Notes: a model not told the origin generated them from the letters alone. A stretch of DNA of 64,000 nt from Neolewinella persica DSM 23188 (GCF_000373105.1 NZ_KB890416.1:108933-172932), one strand, 5' to 3'. Numbered from the stretch's first letter, positions 32,131 through 41,705 are shown. Program-made: numbers and translations.

Positions 32131-34005
32131 ATGTCTTCCTTCCGTCGCCTGTTAGGCTACATGGCGAATTACCGTGGCCTCGTTGCATTGGCCATCTTTT
32201 GCAATATCCTTACGGCAGTGTTCACTGTACTGGCGGTCCCGCTGTTTCAACCCTTTCTGAACTTGTTGTTCGAGCAGGTAGACCCGGTGACCCAGCCGGC
32301 TGAAGCCCTGGATTCCATGGCCGCCGTCAAGCAGCAAATGAATTACCTGCTTAGTGAATGGATCACGGAGAAAGGAAAAGAAACAGCGCTAGCCTACGTT
32401 TGCGGCTTTATCTTAGTCACCTTTTTGCTCAAGAACCTGTTTCGCTACCTTGCCCTGTTTTTTATGTCTCCGGTACGAAATGGCATAATTCGGGACCTGC
32501 GAAACGAACTGTACGCCCATATGCTGGGGCTACCGATGGCTTACTTCACGGAAGAACGGAAAGGAAATCTCCTGAGTAGAATTACCTCCGACGTGCAGGA
32601 GGTAGAAGCCAGTATCCTCAATGTATTGGAAGCTATTTTTCGGGAACCATTCATCATCGTTGGCGCCCTTACCTACATGGTATTAGCCAGCCCGGGCCTT
32701 ACGGTATTTGTCTTTGGACTGATGCTTTTTACTGGTTTTGTGATTGGTGGGCTGGGCAAGCGACTCAAACGGAGCAGTACCCTTGTTCAGGAGAAACTGG
32801 GGGACATTGTCAGCCGAACCGAGGAAAGCCTCGGAGGACTTCGGATCATTAAGAGCTTTGGTGCAGAGCGCTTCCAGGCGGAGCGATTCGGAGAACTGAA
32901 CGACAGCTACCGGCACAGCCTCATCCGCCTGATGTGGCGGAGGGACTTGTCGAGCCCACTAACGGAATTTTTGGGCATCGCGACCGTAGCTTTATTGCTT
33001 TGGTACGGCTCGCGGGAGGTATTCAGCGGAACGATGGACGCCGGAGCTTTCCTGACTTTCATCTTCGCGTTCTACATGGTCATTGACCCAGCTAAAAATT
33101 TCAGCAAGGCCTGGTACAACATCCAAAAAGGCCTCGGAGCTTTGGGGAGGGTAGAAGAGGTACTTGATATTCCGAATCCGCTGGCTGATAACTACCCGAT
33201 AACCCGACAACCTGATAACCCGACAACTGGACAACCAGACAACTCGATCAAAGAGGCGCGGCCGCTGGATGCAATGAAAGTTGGATTAGCAGTGGAAGGT
33301 GTCAGCTTCCAGTATTCCGCCGATGGACCAATGATCCTGGAGGACATCAGCATCGACCTGCCAGTGGGAAAGGTTGTGGCGCTGGCCGGTGCCTCCGGCG
33401 GCGGTAAATCCACCATTGCTGACCTGCTCCCCCGCTTCTACGACCCGACCCGGGGCCGCATCACCCTGGATGGCCACGACATTCGAGACTACCGGCTCCG
33501 CGACCTCCGGAACCGCTTCGGCATCGTTTCCCAGGAGGCTATCCTGTTCAACGATTCGATCTACAACAACATCGTTTTTGGCATGGAAAACGTGACCACT
33601 GCTCAGGTAGAGGAGGCCGCACGGGTCGCTAATGCGCACGACTTCATCATCGCCAGCCCCAATGGCTATCAGACCAATATCGGAGACCGGGGCAATAAAC
33701 TCTCCGGCGGCCAGCGTCAACGAGTAACCATCGCCCGGGCCATACTCCGAAACCCGGATATTCTCATCCTCGACGAAGCCACCTCTGCCCTGGATTCCGA
33801 GTCAGAACGCCTCGTCCAGGACGCGCTGCAAAAGTTAATGAGTGGTCGAACGGCACTGGTCATCGCCCATCGTCTGTCTACCATCCAAAAGGCTGATGAA
33901 ATCATCGTCCTTGACCAAGGGCGGATCATCGAGCGGGGGACTCATGCCGGGCTATTGGCTAAAGGCGGCGCTTACCGGAAGCTGGTGGAATTGCAGGAGG
34001 TATGA
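32131..34005 (+). CDS. MsbA-like ABC exporter (fused TMD-NBD)
   Basis: A 624-residue half-transporter. Six TM helices span residues ~15-330. The nucleotide-binding domain has Walker A GASGGGKST (about 427), a Q-loop in FGIVSQEAILFND, the signature LSGGQRQRV, Walker B ILILDEATSALD and the H-loop IAHRLST. It is of the lipid A/lipid or multidrug exporter class; the substrate cannot be told. The TMD-NBD linker (residues ~352-380) is longer than usual. It is made of a translated repeat, NYPITRQPDNPTTGQPDNS, followed by a GC-rich dispersed element encoding EARPLDAM. The stop overlaps the next gene (ATGA). Confidence 0.93.
   Translation: MSSFRRLLGYMANYRGLVALAIFCNILTAVFTVLAVPLFQPFLNLLFEQVDPVTQPAEALDSMAAVKQQMNYLLSEWITEKGKETALAYVCGFILVTFLLKNLFRYLALFFMSPVRNGIIRDLRNELYAHMLGLPMAYFTEERKGNLLSRITSDVQEVEASILNVLEAIFREPFIIVGALTYMVLASPGLTVFVFGLMLFTGFVIGGLGKRLKRSSTLVQEKLGDIVSRTEESLGGLRIIKSFGAERFQAERFGELNDSYRHSLIRLMWRRDLSSPLTEFLGIATVALLLWYGSREVFSGTMDAGAFLTFIFAFYMVIDPAKNFSKAWYNIQKGLGALGRVEEVLDIPNPLADNYPITRQPDNPTTGQPDNSIKEARPLDAMKVGLAVEGVSFQYSADGPMILEDISIDLPVGKVVALAGASGGGKSTIADLLPRFYDPTRGRITLDGHDIRDYRLRDLRNRFGIVSQEAILFNDSIYNNIVFGMENVTTAQVEEAARVANAHDFIIASPNGYQTNIGDRGNKLSGGQRQRVTIARAILRNPDILILDEATSALDSESERLVQDALQKLMSGRTALVIAHRLSTIQKADEIIVLDQGRIIERGTHAGLLAKGGAYRKLVELQEV
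33184..33272 (+). repeat. Word repeat plus GC-rich element, copy 9, inside the exporter gene
   Basis: GATAACCCGACAAC-type words repeat about four times at 33187-33245. They are followed directly by GGCGCGGCCGCTGGATGC (33255-33272). Both repeat types are otherwise intergenic in this window; here they are kept in frame in the interdomain linker. Confidence 0.8.
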
Positions 34006-34553
34006 GCAGAGATGATTTGATCGATGACGCTTTTGAGGAGATCCGGCCGCTAAACTTCAAATCGGGGAGCAGTGGCCTGCTGTCCGTTAACTGGAAGGCA
34101 TGGTTGGAAAAATTGGTCGTTGTCGAACGGCGGAGCCAAGTCGGATGCTTCGTCCTTTTAGTCTTTTTCTTTGTCGGTCTTTACGTTCGTTCCATCTCCC
34201 ATGTCTTTGCCACCTTACTATTACCTTGCTTTTTTCTTGGGATTGTTTATGTCATGATTCAGGCCCGGCGACATAAGAATCTGCGCGACCACGGCCGCTA
34301 CCGCTACGAGCTCTTTCCGAATAAAGTCGTTAGATTTTCGGACCGGGATTTCAAAGCATTCGAATTCAAGGAGCTCTCCAAAGTAACCGTCAAGCCTTAC
34401 GGTGTCCTATTGGTACGTAAGCGGCAATTGCGAAACAATTGGCTGTCTTATCGCAGCCCTGAGATCATGGTTTTACCTGCAAGCATAATAAGTTACCCCG
34501 CCGTGGAAAAGTATGTTGTCGAGCAGTTCGAGAAGACTAAGAAGGGGGAATGA
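34002..34553 (+). CDS. Hypothetical membrane protein, PH-like C-terminus
   Basis: 183 residues, translationally coupled to the exporter by an ATGA overlap. Two adjacent TM helices (about 48-68 and 70-90) follow a cytoplasmic N-terminus. The C-terminal ~85 residues are beta-rich (YRYELFPNKVVRFSDRDFKAFEFKEL), recalling YcxB-like or bacterial PH domains. The coupling suggests a function with the exporter. No firm family assignment. Confidence 0.7.
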   Translation: MSRDDLIDDAFEEIRPLNFKSGSSGLLSVNWKAWLEKLVVVERRSQVGCFVLLVFFFVGLYVRSISHVFATLLLPCFFLGIVYVMIQARRHKNLRDHGRYRYELFPNKVVRFSDRDFKAFEFKELSKVTVKPYGVLLVRKRQLRNNWLSYRSPEIMVLPASIISYPAVEKYVVEQFEKTKKGE

Positions 34554-34627
34554 ATCCCGGACGAAGGGCGCTCCGCGCCCGAGCGATAGCGCTTGCCTCC
34601 GGCAACGCGGCGGGTACCAACTAAAAA

Positions 34628-34669
34628 CGAGGGGTGAGCATCGATCCGTCGGATCAAGCTCACCCCTCG
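34628..34669. terminator. Strong hairpin between convergent genes
   Basis: CGAGGGGTGAGC (34628-34639) pairs perfectly with GCTCACCCCTCG (34658-34669). An inner GATCC/GGATC pair extends the fold. There is no T-tract. It probably ends transcription from both sides. Confidence 0.7.
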
Positions 34670-34749
34670 CTACGAGAGACGGACCTCCGGCCCTGTATCT
34701 GAACGCTTGCTCCTTTAAGGAACCTTGACGAGCGCTTTATCTTTTCCCT

Positions 34750-34766
34750 GCACCTGCGGCCGCGCC
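34750..34766 (-). repeat. Dispersed GC-rich 17-mer, copy 10
   Basis: The minus strand reads GGCGCGGCCGCAGGTGC exactly, ending 2 bp before the stop codon of the 34769 gene. Confidence 0.8.
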
Positions 34767-34768
34767 TC

Positions 34769-35218
34769 CTACTTCTGCCGCCACTCCGCAAACTCCGTTT
34801 CCGAAGGCTTGCCCACCCACATCATCGCTACCATGAAAATGGTGACGAGCAACAAGTTAACATTGCCGGTGACTAAAGCAAAGGCAGCGGCAAAGAGCCC
34901 GGGCCCTTCCAGGAGTGCTAACCGAACGATGATGGCGGTACGGTACCGCGCTATGGCGGTAGGGTAGTCCTGGCGCTGCTCCTGCGAAGTACTCTCCAGT
35001 ATTTTACTGAAGACAAATCGGGACATCGTCAGGCACATCAACCCAAAACCGGCCACCAGCACGATGTCCATTTGAGGGGAGATGATTGCCTCCGACCCGA
35101 CTTGGGCGCCGGAGGTGATCAAATACGTTACGACGGCTGCGAACAGCGCGAGGCCCGCCATCAACGCGAAAGCGATGATGGACAGGCCGCGAAAACCATC
35201 GGATTTAGTCGATTCCAT
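34769..35218 (-). CDS. Hypothetical four-helix membrane protein
   Basis: 149 residues with four hydrophobic segments (about 14-34, 48-68, 88-110 and 115-133) and short charged ends. Its start overlaps the end of the peptide transporter gene by 14 bp, so the two are probably one operon with translational coupling. No family is recognised. Confidence 0.7.
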   Translation of the reverse strand: MESTKSDGFRGLSIIAFALMAGLALFAAVVTYLITSGAQVGSEAIISPQMDIVLVAGFGLMCLTMSRFVFSKILESTSQEQRQDYPTAIARYRTAIIVRLALLEGPGLFAAAFALVTGNVNLLLVTIFMVAMMWVGKPSETEFAEWRQK

Positions 35219-37241
35219 GCATCATTTTTTTCATCCAGCCATTGATAAGGAAGAGCACGACGGCAGCAGCAATTGGTATTACGGTAAAGATCAGGAAGAA
35301 GAAGGTAAGGCCCTTGCTTTCCAGAATTGGGTCAATGAGTGAGCCCGTCAGGCCGGCACTGAGGTTAGCGATGAAGTTGGAGATGAACCAAATTCCGAAC
35401 ATAAGGCCAACGAGTCGCACCGGAGCCAGTTTGGAAACATAGCTGAGGCCAACGGGAGAAACGCACAGTTCTCCCAGCGTATGGAAGAGGTAGGCAAGAA
35501 TTAACCACAAAATACTTACACCAGCGGTTTTGGCTCCAAGTGGGATGCCCAAACTGCCATAAGCAAGGAAGGCAAAGCCTATGCCAACAAGGGTAAGACC
35601 GAGCGCAAATTTCAGCGGACCACTTTTGATAATTCCCGTTTGCCAGAAACGGCCGAATAGTGGAGCGAAGACAATGATGAAGAAGGAATTAAGAATGCCG
35701 AACCAGCTGGCAGCAATTTCAATCTCGCTGGTGTTCTGGCTTTTGACTTGCGCAGACATTGTCGGTACACCTTCAGGAACGACGATCTTGTAGTTGATTT
35801 CATCAGCAAAACTGACGGTGATCTGATCGCCTACTTTAAGGGGCGTTTCTCCTTCTTCCACCGTGGGGGTGATGATGCGGGAGGTAACCGGGCCTGTGGC
35901 GGTCTGGTAAGTCAGGTTGGTATAATTAACGTCGGTCCAGAAAAGGCCGGTGGGGGATTCAGATTCAAAGGAGGTAATGGAGGCCGTCAGCGCAGCAAGC
36001 CCCTTTTTACCACTATCGTCGACCAGGTAATTTTCTTCAATTTTTCCACCTTCTTTTGCAAGTTCTTCCAGGTCGACAACTGAAATGGTACGGTTATTGA
36101 CCAATTGAACGTCCTGGCCAGCATTGAGCTGATCGGTGGTCCGGATCAGGGTTGATTGCTCAGTACCATTGACATCGTTGTAGGTGGCCTCATAAGCCTT
36201 GGTGTTCCAGTCGTTCTGGATGAGCCATAGCGCAATGACCCAAATCGCAGCAAAACTGAGTGCCAGCCAAATGTTAGACATGGCGTACTTCCCAAAAGTG
36301 AGCCGGAAAAGTTTGAACAGCACCCAGGTAATTACCACAAGTGGGACTATTACAAGTAAGGTGTTAACTACTTTGAAGGTAGTTGCAGCCCCTCCAGAAA
36401 GTACCCTGTCGGTATAGTCTCCTGCAAAAATGGTCATTGAGCCTCCCGCCTGCTCAAACGCCCACCAGAAGAATACGGTGAAAAAGGCGAAAATACTGAT
36501 GACAATAATTCGGTCACGCTGGACATTTGCCGGTGCTTCCTCTTCAACTTCTGCTTCATCAGCTGCTTCTTTTGCAGACATGACGTAGTCTGCACTATCT
36601 TTTGGGCTAAGCCCGATTTTACCAAAAATCTTCTGGGCAAAGAAAAACTGCAGCATCCCAAGGAACATGAAAATGCCCGCAAGGCCGAAACCGTAACTCC
36701 AGCCTACTTTTTCACCAATATAACCGCACAGCAGAATACCAATAAAGGCTCCGGCATTAATACCCATATAGAAAATGGTATAGGCACCATCCTTCTGTTC
36801 AGGATCATTTTTGTAGAGCTGGCCTACAATAGAGGAAATGTTGGGCTTGAAAAGCCCGTTTCCAAGAATCAGACCGGTAAGGCCCATGTAGAAAAACGTT
36901 GGTGTCTCGAAGGCCATAAACAAGTGGCCTAAAGTCATGATCAGGGCACCTAATATGACGGCTTTTCGATAACCGAGAAGCTTATCAGCAATAAAACCAC
37001 CAATGATGGGGGTAAGGTAAACGAGGCCGGTATACCAACCATACAACTGTAATGCGTCACTACGGCTCCACTCCCAGCCACCATCAAGCAGACTAGAAGT
37101 AAGGAATAGAACAAGCAAAGCCCGCATTCCATAGTAGCTGAAGCGTTCCCACATTTCTGTGAAAAAGAGTACAAATAGTCCCGGGCGGTGCCCGAAAATG
37201 CTGCCTCCGTCTTCCGGATGGCGAGTAGTAGTTGATTCCAT
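35205..37241 (-). CDS. Proton-dependent oligopeptide transporter (POT/PTR family MFS)
   Basis: A 678-residue inner-membrane peptide symporter. The POT signature FFTEMWERFSYYGMRALLVL lies near residue 30, including the ExxERFxYY proton-coupling motif. GGFIADKLLGYRKAVILGA is the MFS loop 2-3 motif, and FYMGINAGAFIG the second PTR2 signature. The length exceeds the usual ~480-500 because ~180 residues of soluble beta-rich sequence are inserted between TM helices (about residues 370-530), as in long Bacteroidota members. It imports di- and tripeptides. Confidence 0.92.
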   Translation of the reverse strand: MESTTTRHPEDGGSIFGHRPGLFVLFFTEMWERFSYYGMRALLVLFLTSSLLDGGWEWSRSDALQLYGWYTGLVYLTPIIGGFIADKLLGYRKAVILGALIMTLGHLFMAFETPTFFYMGLTGLILGNGLFKPNISSIVGQLYKNDPEQKDGAYTIFYMGINAGAFIGILLCGYIGEKVGWSYGFGLAGIFMFLGMLQFFFAQKIFGKIGLSPKDSADYVMSAKEAADEAEVEEEAPANVQRDRIIVISIFAFFTVFFWWAFEQAGGSMTIFAGDYTDRVLSGGAATTFKVVNTLLVIVPLVVITWVLFKLFRLTFGKYAMSNIWLALSFAAIWVIALWLIQNDWNTKAYEATYNDVNGTEQSTLIRTTDQLNAGQDVQLVNNRTISVVDLEELAKEGGKIEENYLVDDSGKKGLAALTASITSFESESPTGLFWTDVNYTNLTYQTATGPVTSRIITPTVEEGETPLKVGDQITVSFADEINYKIVVPEGVPTMSAQVKSQNTSEIEIAASWFGILNSFFIIVFAPLFGRFWQTGIIKSGPLKFALGLTLVGIGFAFLAYGSLGIPLGAKTAGVSILWLILAYLFHTLGELCVSPVGLSYVSKLAPVRLVGLMFGIWFISNFIANLSAGLTGSLIDPILESKGLTFFFLIFTVIPIAAAVVLFLINGWMKKMMHGID

Positions 37242-37358
37242 GATCCGTTTTTAGTCGCCCTAAAGAAACGAAATTTAGCCAAACGCCGTAGCTCGCGTTC
37301 AGACGGACCAGGTTATTATACCGTTAAAATCTACTCTAAGCCCGGAATCAGCAGGGGC

Positions 37359-37727
37359 TTAAGCTCGGTTAACGGGCGTTTTTTCAAAGATTTTCCGCAA
37401 ACTCACCCCAAACCAGGCTCCGAGCCCCGTCGTAATCCCTCCCCACAAAGCCGTGATACCGACCAGGGCCCAGCCCGATCCGACGCCAAAGGTTACCGCC
37501 AGGCGATCGCTTAACCGACCCTCTGAATCCAGGTGGAGGTAACCGGTGTAAATGCCCCAAACCAATACACCACCCAAAAAGGCGAACCAAAAACCGCCCC
37601 GTCGCCAGACGGGGAGCAGAACACCAAGAGCTGCCGCAGCCAACGCCGGGGCATACCATGCTGCGTCCATGTATAAACAAAGGGCAGTGGTAATGATGAT
37701 GGCGAGTAGGAGAAAGAATCGATACAT
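37359..37727 (-). CDS. Hypothetical small membrane protein
   Basis: 122 residues with about four hydrophobic stretches and a Trp/Gly-rich middle (RRGGFWFAFLGGVLVWGIYTGY). No family is recognised. The -7 box TAATTTTG ends 4 nt before the ATG, so the mRNA is predicted to be leaderless. Confidence 0.65.
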   Translation of the reverse strand: MYRFFLLLAIIITTALCLYMDAAWYAPALAAAALGVLLPVWRRGGFWFAFLGGVLVWGIYTGYLHLDSEGRLSDRLAVTFGVGSGWALVGITALWGGITTGLGAWFGVSLRKIFEKTPVNRA

Positions 37728-37731
37728 GCGG

Positions 37732-37739
37732 CAAAATTA
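37732..37739 (-). promoter_or_regulatory. Leaderless-type -7 box
   Basis: The minus strand reads TAATTTTG, then 4 nt, then the ATG at 37727. The same 4-nt spacing occurs at 41594 and 41706. Confidence 0.65.
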
Positions 37740-37779
37740 CAACTTGATCAACAACCCACCCGACGGCTTAGCCGCTAAC

Positions 37780-37860
37780 GTGAAAACTTGCAACTTGCAA
37801 CTTGCAACTTGCAACCTGCAACCTGCAACCTGCAACTTGCAACCTGCAACTTGCAACCTG
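37780..37860. repeat. CAACTTG/CAACCTG heptamer tandem array
   Basis: About 11 consecutive 7-bp units, CAACTTG or CAACCTG, between the subtilase stop and the small membrane gene. The same words, in inverted order, fill the divergent spacer at 41610-41693. Confidence 0.9.
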
Positions 37861-37862
37861 AT

Positions 37863-40820
37863 TTACCGAACCACTACCCGTCGCCCCCCCGTTTGCCCAT
37901 CAGCCGTCCGTAGGCGTAAGAGGTAAACGCCGGCAGCGAGGCCGGAAAGGTCAACCGTAGCTGGTGCATTTCCGGCTGCGGGTATTTCATTCACCACCCT
38001 GCCGTGTACGTCAAACAGTTGTAAAGCTGCGGCACGGAGGTTCGGGGACCAGCTGACGGTCGTCTGTCCGGCTGCCGGATTAGGGAAGACCTTCCAGGCA
38101 GATGCCGGTAGTTGGTTATTTCGCGTGCCGGTGCATTGATCATTGAAGATGAAGTTTCGGAATTCACCAGGCGTACCGCCACAAACACTGGCGATCTCCA
38201 CGTCGTAAGTGCCACAGAGGTTGATGTCGTTGAGCGTAAGGTAAATGTCATTAACGTTTACCTCAGTCCATGCGTCTTGTGTGTTTTGTAGTCGGTACCG
38301 AAGGCGGTAGCTGCCGCCGACGGCAGCGCTGGCTCGCCAGGAGAGCAGCGTCTGCTCGGTCATTTCATCGTAGGAGGCATCCAGTCGGGTAGGGGGAGGG
38401 CAGGCCGGGTCTGCATCGATGATGTTGATGCAATAGTCTTCCACTTCACCCATTGCGGAAGCGGGAGAGCAGGAAGCGCTAACACCACGAAACTGTACGA
38501 TCACCCGCATACGGGTGAGTAAGAGAGCGGCGTCTTCTGGTACAGTTAAGACCGCTTTGGCGGATTCGCCTGGCCCGCTGTCCATCTCTGCGGCTACTTC
38601 GGTACTCGACAGAATACCGTCCTGGTTCCAGTCAACGTAAACGCGGAATCCTTCCACACCGGTTCCTACATTGAAATCCGGCGTCAACTCAATGGGGTAC
38701 TCACCACCACGAACGAAGGGCCGGGTGGTGACCTCACCAAAGTTACGATAACCATTAGGTTCAGGCCCGCTGGCGTTTACCAGGATGTTACCAACATTGA
38801 CATGTGCAATCCATTCCAGGTCATTATCGTATTCATCCGGCGTACAATAATCGCGTTCCAGGCAAGCCCCGCAGCCGGTACTGAGTACCGTCAGCCGATT
38901 ACCGAAATCAGTAACCAGTGTATCACAATTGGTCTGAAATTCGAATTCGTAGTTGGTGCAAGGATCAATACCGCCGGCGATGCCTAGGCTGCCAGATATG
39001 GAGGTGCGGGTGAGCCAGGTGCTGTCTCCTAGTTTGCGGTACCGCACCCGGTACGACCTGCCAGCCAGTAATCCGGTCCAACTGGCAATAAAGACCTGAT
39101 TTTGCGTGGCAGCAACGCTGAAATCATCCGGGATGACGCAACAGCCATCAGTGGAAACAGTTATTAGCTCCGAAGTTACGGGGCCATCGCCACAATTGCC
39201 AGTGAGCTGGAAATCGTAGGCGACGCAGGTCGCCAGGCCTGAAACTTCGTACGGGGCTTGCGCATTGGCTACCGCCGTCCATTCGGTGCTGCCCGCCGGC
39301 CGGTAACTCAGGGTAATGGCCCCGAGGGCCTCGATGGCCCGCCAGTCAACTATGATGCTGGTGGCAGAGCCTTCCGTTGATAGGGCGTTGAAAAAAGTGG
39401 GTGCCAGGCAAAGGTCACAGCTGGCCATGTTGTTTGTCGAAAGTCCGGCCTGCAGTTCGTCAAGGGCGGCGGCCACATCGAGCCGCCCGCCAGTAACGGT
39501 GATGCCTGCAAGGCTGGCGTTAGGGCGTACGCCATCAAGAATAGCTGCCCTCACCCGCAGCGCTGCTGCTGCGGGATCAGCTGCCAGCAATTGCCCAAAG
39601 GCTTCGCAGGGGGCGGAATAGAGTAGGGCAATGGCGCCGGCAACGCTTGGGGTCGCCGCAGAAGTACCACCGAATGGCCCATAGTTGTTACCTATTGAAG
39701 TAGTAAATACATCTTCTCCGTAGGCCCCCAGGTCGATGGATTTGTTGCCGAATGCCGCCCCCCTGACTTTTACATCGAAGGTGTTGAGGTTGGTCACGGT
39801 TACCAGAAAGGGAGAAGTACAGTTCGAGGGCAGGTCTCCCTCTTCTTCCACGTCGATGTTTAAATTGGCCGTTGCGCCAGCATTGAGGATGCCCGCAGCC
39901 CCAAGCCGATCATAAAGGCTACACCAGATAGGACTGTCGTCGACCTGGCCAAAATTCCGGCCCCAGCTCGAGCTGGTGGCGACTACGTAGGCACCTTCCA
40001 CGCCGTTCGTCTCGTCGTAGCGTTGCCGTTGTTCGAGTGGGAAGCTGTAAGCTTCCAGTACTTCTGCCTCGCTGGAGTTGAAGTTATTCTTGACAATCAT
40101 CAACTTAACGGACCAGTTGACGCCGGTAACGCCAAGGTTGTTGTTCCCGACGGCCCCCACGATGCCTGCGACAGGTGTGCCGTGGTCTGCTTCGTCGTCG
40201 GCTTCAACATTACCATCTCCCGCTTCCCGGCTGGAAGTGTTCCAGCCATGGTAATCATCAACGTAGCCGTTGTTGTCGTCATCTATGCCGTTGTTAGGAA
40301 TTTCATCGCGGTTACGCCAAAGGTTCGCAACGATGTCTTCGTGGTCAACATCTATCCCGTCGTCCAGTACCGCCACGACAATGGTGTCTCCGTTGACGGT
40401 AACACCGCCGGTGGTGATGTCCCAGGCCGGTTCCACGTTGTGGTCGGCGCCGATGACGCCGTTGAGTTGTCCCGTGTTGAGGTGTTGCCACTGGTCATCG
40501 TACCGCGTGTCGTTGGGCCGGGCGCGCAGCGCCACCAGGTGGTTAAGCTGTACGGCGGCTACTGCAGGGTCCTGCCAGTACTGCTGGCGGAGCTGCTCTT
40601 CGCCGTGCAGGCTAAAATCGAAGCTGATCAGGTAAGCATTGAGGGCCTGTCCGAGTGGTTTCCACTCGGTGATTTCAGACTTTGCCGTAATCCATGCCTT
40701 TGCATCTACGTCCGCGCCAAATTGAACGATCAGTTCTCCCTGGCGGTAATCAAGACGTTGAGCAGATAATGGAATGAAAACAGTTAGGAGTAGTGTTATT
40801 ACTAGTAAACGGTAAAACAT
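37863..40820 (-). CDS. T9SS-secreted subtilisin-like serine protease (S8)
   Basis: 985 residues. The signal peptide ends ...FIPLSA near 20. A subtilase domain (about 125-410) has the triad Asp153 (VVAVLDDGIDVDH), His213 (DHGTPVAGI) and Ser387 (GGTSAATPSVAG). Two Fn3-like modules follow (about 470-640). A GEVEDY-type domain comes next (about 660-805, with YVDWNQDG and MGEVEDYCINI), then a third Fn3-like module. The C-terminal ~80 residues are a type A T9SS sorting domain (WKVFPNPAAGQTTVSW...GVYLLRLRT). The enzyme should be exported, moved across the outer membrane by T9SS, and attached or released as an extracellular protease. Confidence 0.95.
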   Translation of the reverse strand: MFYRLLVITLLLTVFIPLSAQRLDYRQGELIVQFGADVDAKAWITAKSEITEWKPLGQALNAYLISFDFSLHGEEQLRQQYWQDPAVAAVQLNHLVALRARPNDTRYDDQWQHLNTGQLNGVIGADHNVEPAWDITTGGVTVNGDTIVVAVLDDGIDVDHEDIVANLWRNRDEIPNNGIDDDNNGYVDDYHGWNTSSREAGDGNVEADDEADHGTPVAGIVGAVGNNNLGVTGVNWSVKLMIVKNNFNSSEAEVLEAYSFPLEQRQRYDETNGVEGAYVVATSSSWGRNFGQVDDSPIWCSLYDRLGAAGILNAGATANLNIDVEEEGDLPSNCTSPFLVTVTNLNTFDVKVRGAAFGNKSIDLGAYGEDVFTTSIGNNYGPFGGTSAATPSVAGAIALLYSAPCEAFGQLLAADPAAAALRVRAAILDGVRPNASLAGITVTGGRLDVAAALDELQAGLSTNNMASCDLCLAPTFFNALSTEGSATSIIVDWRAIEALGAITLSYRPAGSTEWTAVANAQAPYEVSGLATCVAYDFQLTGNCGDGPVTSELITVSTDGCCVIPDDFSVAATQNQVFIASWTGLLAGRSYRVRYRKLGDSTWLTRTSISGSLGIAGGIDPCTNYEFEFQTNCDTLVTDFGNRLTVLSTGCGACLERDYCTPDEYDNDLEWIAHVNVGNILVNASGPEPNGYRNFGEVTTRPFVRGGEYPIELTPDFNVGTGVEGFRVYVDWNQDGILSSTEVAAEMDSGPGESAKAVLTVPEDAALLLTRMRVIVQFRGVSASCSPASAMGEVEDYCINIIDADPACPPPTRLDASYDEMTEQTLLSWRASAAVGGSYRLRYRLQNTQDAWTEVNVNDIYLTLNDINLCGTYDVEIASVCGGTPGEFRNFIFNDQCTGTRNNQLPASAWKVFPNPAAGQTTVSWSPNLRAAALQLFDVHGRVVNEIPAAGNAPATVDLSGLAAGVYLLRLRTADGQTGGRRVVVR

Positions 40821-40917
40821 TTCAGGGAGTTATAGGGTGGAAAAGTACGGTGTTTACGTAGAAAGCTGTTCTTCAGTTGTGAAGAATGACGTGTTTAAGA
40901 CGACTAAAGAGTATTTA

Positions 40918-41090
40918 GTGGTCAGGATTTAGGGTTCAGTATTCAAAATTCAGTGGTCAGGTATCAGGGTTCAGCAGTCAGGCATTATAGGTCAGTAATC
41001 AGGGTTTAGTGGTCACCAATCATAGGTCAGGTTACAGCAACCTGTGCCATGAATCCTAAAATCTGAATCCTGATTACTGATTACTGAATC
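40918..41090. repeat. CAGGATT/AATCCTG word-repeat hairpin
   Basis: Left half: direct words GGATTTAGGGTTCAGT, TCAGTGGTCAGG and TCAGTAATCAGGG. Right half: inverted words AATCCTGATTACTGATTAC, ending at the stop codon of the 41091 gene. The spacer can fold into one long imperfect stem. Similar words occur at 7620-7705 and 61998-62120. Confidence 0.8.
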
Positions 41091-41594
41091 CTACTTAGCC
41101 ACCCGCGACCATCCAAACCGAATAACCACCAGCAGTACAAGGAAAATGATCAGCAAATACTGTATTGGCATGTGGGAAAAGATGACGATGTGTACTCGGT
41201 CAATGAACCACATGAAGATCAGGGCGGCGGAGATCATAATGACCAGGCCAGACAACCTGCTGAATCCGGGAAGAGATTCGATCCGGACTTGCTTTTTTAC
41301 GATGAAAAAAGTGATCAGCATACTTGCAATGGGGAGCAGCTGTAGCATGATGTTCGCGTCCATGATGCTACCCCGCTCAAACAGCCATTTGTAAATCGTG
41401 TAGGCGACGGCCAGGATGGCGGGTACCGCAACCAGGTAAACCAGCGTACTGTACAGGTAATTCCATGGCGGCAAATGACCTTCTTCCCGTTCCATCCAAC
41501 CGGCCAGGAGTGCCGCAAAGGGAATAAGTAGAAAATAGAAGACCACATTCAGCGGATGGTCAAGTGCGTATTGGAAAAGGTCGTTAATGGTCAT
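41091..41594 (-). CDS. Hypothetical membrane protein
   Basis: 167 residues with five predicted TM helices and a short acidic/His loop (WMEREEGHLPPWN) after the first. No family is recognised. Its promoter is a mirror image of that of the divergent membrane gene at 41706: TATCTTCG, 4 nt, ATG. The two are therefore likely co-regulated and leaderless. Confidence 0.7.
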   Translation of the reverse strand: MTINDLFQYALDHPLNVVFYFLLIPFAALLAGWMEREEGHLPPWNYLYSTLVYLVAVPAILAVAYTIYKWLFERGSIMDANIMLQLLPIASMLITFFIVKKQVRIESLPGFSRLSGLVIMISAALIFMWFIDRVHIVIFSHMPIQYLLIIFLVLLVVIRFGWSRVAK

Positions 41595-41598
41595 GGGG

Positions 41599-41701
41599 CG
41601 AAGATAGTAATCAGGTTTCAGGTTGCAAGCTCCGGGTTGTAAGTTTCAGGTTGCAATCTGCAACTTGCAACCCGGAACCTGCAACCTGTAACCTATCTTC
41701 G
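41599..41701. promoter_or_regulatory. Symmetrical divergent leaderless promoters within inverted word repeats
   Basis: TATCTTCG occurs on the minus strand at 41606-41599 and on the plus strand at 41694-41701. In each case it is 4 nt from the ATG. Between them, CAGGTTTCAGGTTGCAAG / GGGTTGTAAG words pair with inverted CAACTTGCAACCCGGAACC words, centred near 41657. Confidence 0.75.
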
Positions 41702-41705
41702 CGCC

